A DNA stretch of 64,000 bases from NCBI GenBank assembly GCA_964422365.1, contig CAYRAV010000011.1, forward strand, positions 5,161 through 69,160. Reading direction: 5' to 3'. The notes under the pieces are model-generated. The model saw nothing but the letters and a program-made list of their open reading frames with translations. It was not told the origin of the DNA and did not search any database. The translations under genes and the position numbers were made by a program. The DNA is from CAYRAV01 sp964422365 (GTDB taxonomy: Bacteria > Bacillota > Clostridia > Lachnospirales > Lachnospiraceae). Shown piece after piece: positions 61,880 to 64,000 of this stretch. Within the stretch, counting starts at the first letter, position 1; each line of letters opens with the position of its first letter.

Positions 61880-62599
61880 CTAACAAATACGTTCTCTCAT
61901 TCTTTTTAAAATTTTCTTTTCCAATCTGCTTACTTGTACCTGGCTGACACCTAGATTTTTTGCAACTTCTACCTGTGTTTTTTCTTCAAAATAACGTAAC
62001 TTGATTAATTTTCTCTCATTTTCTTCTAAACTATTTAATAATTGTTCTATCAACATATGATTCAGCAGCTTTTCTGTATCATCTCTCTTTTCTGCCAAAC
62101 GATCAATTAAGGAAATTTCACTGCCATCCCCCTGATATACCGTTTTATAAATTGATTCTACATCATTAGAAGCATCCAGCGCCATCACAATCTCATCTAC
62201 AGTCAATTCAGTCGCTCCGCTAATTTCCTCTACTGTAGGTTCTTTCCCATACTGATTGTTCCATACCTCCCTGACCATTTTTATTTTACCTGCAGCCTCT
62301 TTCAGGCTGCGGCTTACTTTTATCATACCATCATCTCTTAAAAATCGTTTGATTTCCCCTGTAATCATGGGAACAGCATATGTGGAAAATTTGACATCAT
62401 AAGAAAAATCAAATTTATCTATAGCTTTCATAAGTCCTATATTGCCTATTTGAAATAGGTCCTCTACTTCACATCCTCTTCCTATAAATCTTTTTACAAT
62501 ACTCCATACTAACCCCGAATTATCACTGACAAGTTTATCTCTGGCATCCTTTTCGCCTTTTTGGGCTTGTTTTAATAATTCTATTGTATCCAACTTCAC
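61880..62599 (-). CDS. sigF: RNA polymerase sporulation sigma factor sigma-F
   Basis: 239 aa with GTG start at 62597-62599; GGGAGGTGAGA ends immediately upstream. The longer frame to 62665 overlaps spoIIAB and is not needed. Sigma-70 family region 2 'VWSIVKRFIGRGCEVEDLFQIGNIGLMKAIDKFD' (read in part), 'FSTYAVPMITGEIKRFLRDD', and region 4 'RKLIKLRYFEEKTQVEVAKNL' ending 'LGVSQVQVSRLEKKIL'. It drives forespore transcription. Third gene of the spoIIA operon. Confidence 0.94.
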   Translation of the reverse strand: MKLDTIELLKQAQKGEKDARDKLVSDNSGLVWSIVKRFIGRGCEVEDLFQIGNIGLMKAIDKFDFSYDVKFSTYAVPMITGEIKRFLRDDGMIKVSRSLKEAAGKIKMVREVWNNQYGKEPTVEEISGATELTVDEIVMALDASNDVESIYKTVYQGDGSEISLIDRLAEKRDDTEKLLNHMLIEQLLNSLEENERKLIKLRYFEEKTQVEVAKNLGVSQVQVSRLEKKILKRMRERIC

Positions 62600-62630
62600 T
62601 CTCACCTCCCAAACTTCATATATCACTCTA

Positions 62631-63101
62631 TTAATTTTGTCCAAGCTGCCAGTCCGGACTCTCAAATATGCTCTTACCTAACCCTATTCTTTTCTCCATA
62701 AATACAGATGTTCCTTTTCCATATTCAGATGTTACTTCTAATTTATCCATAAATATTTCCATAAAAGAAAATCCCATACCAGACCGTTCTAATTCCGGTC
62801 TTGAAGTATACATTGGTTCCATCGCCTGAGATAAATCTTTTATTCCACATCCTTCATCTTCTACTACCACTCTGAAAATATCATTCTCAATCTGGCATTT
62901 CATATGTATCTTGCCATTCTTCCCTTCATATCCATGAATAATAGCATTTGTAACTGCTTCTGATACTGCGGTTCTAATATCTTCTAATTCTTCTAACGTA
63001 GGATCAAGCTGTGCTGCAAATGATGCAGCCACAACCCTTGCGAAGCCTTCATTTTGTGAACGGCTTTCAAATATTAAATTCACTTCGTTTGTATAAGACA
63101 T
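62631..63101 (-). CDS. spoIIAB: Anti-sigma F factor (serine kinase)
   Basis: 156 aa, RBS GGGAGGATACAT. GHKL ATPase: 'AVSEAVTNAIIHGYEG' (N box), 'DEGCGIKDLSQAMEP' (G1 box) and 'ERSGMGFSFMEIFMDKLEV' (G2). It holds sigma-F inactive and phosphorylates SpoIIAA. It ends 31 bp upstream of sigF. Confidence 0.95.
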   Translation of the reverse strand: MSYTNEVNLIFESRSQNEGFARVVAASFAAQLDPTLEELEDIRTAVSEAVTNAIIHGYEGKNGKIHMKCQIENDIFRVVVEDEGCGIKDLSQAMEPMYTSRPELERSGMGFSFMEIFMDKLEVTSEYGKGTSVFMEKRIGLGKSIFESPDWQLGQN

Positions 63102-63267
63102 ATGTATCCTCCCTTTTCTGTCTTTATCTTATCTATGATATATTATGTTTGCCGTCCAGCCTTATCCAAATAGATTGTCCATCTGTCAAAGGCTGAATAG
63201 CTGCAATATTTATTAAATCACATCTAATCAATGATGTGTTTCAAACATTGTTTATTCCTATTAATTT

Positions 63268-63630
63268 CTATCTTACCCTTCCATCAATCAGAGCCTCTTC
63301 TATTGTAGCTTTTTTTTCAATAATTTTATATAGTCCTGAAATCTGAAAAATCCTGTCTACCGCTTTTCCTACACGTGTTACATAAACCTTTCCTCCTGTA
63401 AATATCACTTTTTTATACCTTCCCATAATAACACCAATACCAGAACTATCCATAAATTCTGAATTTGCAAAATCAAAAATAATATGCTTGACATTTTCCT
63501 TCTCAATATACCGATCTGCCCTTTCCTTTATAGAAATTGCATTATGATGATCCAGTTCTTTTCCTATGTGTACAATCAGACACCGGTTTCTTACTTCATA
63601 TTTGTCTCCTGTTTCCTTATTTGCCTGCAT
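63268..63630 (-). CDS. spoIIAA: Anti-anti-sigma F factor
   Basis: 120 aa from ATG at 63628-63630; GGAGG is 10 nt upstream, whereas an ATG three codons earlier would be 1 nt from it. STAS domain: 'CLIVHIGKELDHHNAISIKE' and the phosphorylated-Ser region 'FDFANSEFMDSSGIGVIMGR'. Dephosphorylated SpoIIAA frees sigma-F from SpoIIAB. First gene of the operon; 166 bp separate it from spoIIAB, more than usual. Confidence 0.94.
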   Translation of the reverse strand: MQANKETGDKYEVRNRCLIVHIGKELDHHNAISIKERADRYIEKENVKHIIFDFANSEFMDSSGIGVIMGRYKKVIFTGGKVYVTRVGKAVDRIFQISGLYKIIEKKATIEEALIDGRVR

Positions 63631-63696
63631 AGTATTCATTCCTCCTTTTATTTCTATATCTACATCTACATCAAAACTATTTTTTTCTGCAATACA

Positions 63697-63765
63697 AAAA
63701 GAGCTACTTCAAAAAATACCACTATTTATTTTTTACATGGTATCTTCTAAAATAGCTCTTTTCAC
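63697..63765 (-). terminator. Long imperfect hairpin upstream of spoIIAA
   Basis: AAAAGAGCTA and TAGCTCTTTT outer stem with an inner ATACCACT/ATGGTAT pair. It probably terminates the next gene beyond the window on the minus strand, or structures the spoIIA leader. Confidence 0.5.
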
Positions 63766-63868
63766 TATTCTATCTTATCTGAGGACTGTTCATCAATAAC
63801 CCAATTATCTTCCTGTATTCACATAAACCTAGCTGCCATTCCAAGCACGTTTCATTCCTCCGCCTGGT

Positions 63869-63895
63869 CTATGGCAAACTTATCCTTTGCCATAG
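63869..63895. repeat. Short perfect palindrome
   Basis: CTATGGCAAA-CTTATCC-TTTGCCATAG, a 10-bp stem with no T-tract; possible regulatory or processing hairpin. Confidence 0.5.
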
Positions 63896-63898
63896 TAT

Positions 63899-64000
63899 TA
63901 AGTTATTTCTTAACTGTTCCTAGCGTGTGTGTGAAAATTCATTGTCCCAAATTCATTCAATGCAGCCCGCTACACCTCATGAATTTGGAACAAATCCCCC
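63899..64000. repeat. Family D end followed by family A element cut by window edge
   Basis: 'TAAGTTATTTCTTAACTGTT' and CCT end a D element, then TAGCGTGTGTGTGAAAATT begins an A element that continues off the window with 'AATGCAGCCCGCTACACCTC'. Confidence 0.75.

Noticed and set aside
1..64000. CRISPR array
   Set aside because: The repeated sequences are dispersed palindromic elements with unrelated spacing, not regular direct repeats with unique spacers. No cas genes are present.
1..64000. tRNA or rRNA genes, prophage or conjugative elements
   Set aside because: No tRNA-like arms with CCA ends, rRNA motifs, integrases, phage structural genes or transfer genes were recognised on either strand.

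Overview
The window reads as a chromosomal segment of a low-GC, anaerobic, spore-forming Firmicute, most likely a gut Lachnospiraceae relative (inference). The evidence is the AT-rich sequence with strong AGGAGG-type ribosome binding sites, the spoIIA sigma-F operon plus spoVA genes, a SipW/TasA-type secretion cluster, a flavodiiron protein, a biotin-dependent sodium-pump decarboxylase cluster and the carboxyspermidine polyamine route. Nearly all genes lie on the minus strand. No rRNA, tRNA, CRISPR array, prophage or intact transposase is visible.

Layout. 1-3931: a truncated membrane-anchored C39/papain-like cysteine peptidase, two TasA/camelysin-like exported proteins, a dead sipW fragment and an intact SipW-type signal peptidase. 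3969-10887: a polyamine cluster (speD, arginine-type decarboxylase, speE, speB-like ureohydrolase, carboxynorspermidine dehydrogenase and decarboxylase) that encodes two different routes to spermidine. 11248-11934: a lytic transglycosylase on the plus strand. 12132-19469: phosphoglycosyl transferase, PglF-like dehydratase, gpsA, plsY, der and a DUF512 radical SAM protein. 19865-25202: trigger-factor-like lipoprotein, pgeF, yraN, FlhB-like C-terminal protein, rnhB and lepB. 25259-34819: rbgA, a second lepB, a large Ig-like secreted protein, then the conserved ribosome/SRP block rplS, trmD, rimM, khpA, rpsP, ffh, ylxM and a PqqD-like gene. 34862-42597: OPT transporter and a Na+-translocating decarboxylase cluster carrying two different carboxyltransferase subunits. 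43208-52979: dacF, nudC, a Cys/Gly-rich protein with a candidate sigma-K promoter, a cation diffusion facilitator, thiD, thiE, and a three-gene set (alpha/beta hydrolase, acyltransferase, zinc-ribbon membrane protein). 53122-59515: mecA, an M23 peptidase, a small coiled-coil protein, an EndA-like nuclease, a NUDIX hydrolase, a flavodiiron protein and a small protein. 59795-63630: spoVAC, spoVAB, spoVAA, an unlisted 40-aa ORF, sigF, spoIIAB and spoIIAA.

The most striking non-genic feature is a very high density (about 20 loci) of miniature inverted-repeat elements in at least five families. Many are nested inside one another, and many abut stop codons: at least eight genes end within 0-5 bp of an element or take their stop codon or C-terminus from it. 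The elements appear to spread, insert into each other and probably act as 3'-end or terminator hairpins. No transposase that could mobilise them is in the window.

Candidates for undescribed biology are the nested repeat system, the hydrolase/acyltransferase/DUF6320-like triad, the Cys-rich DUF6143-like protein with its sigma-K-like promoter, the hybrid polyamine cluster, and the small ORF in the spoIIA-spoVA interval.
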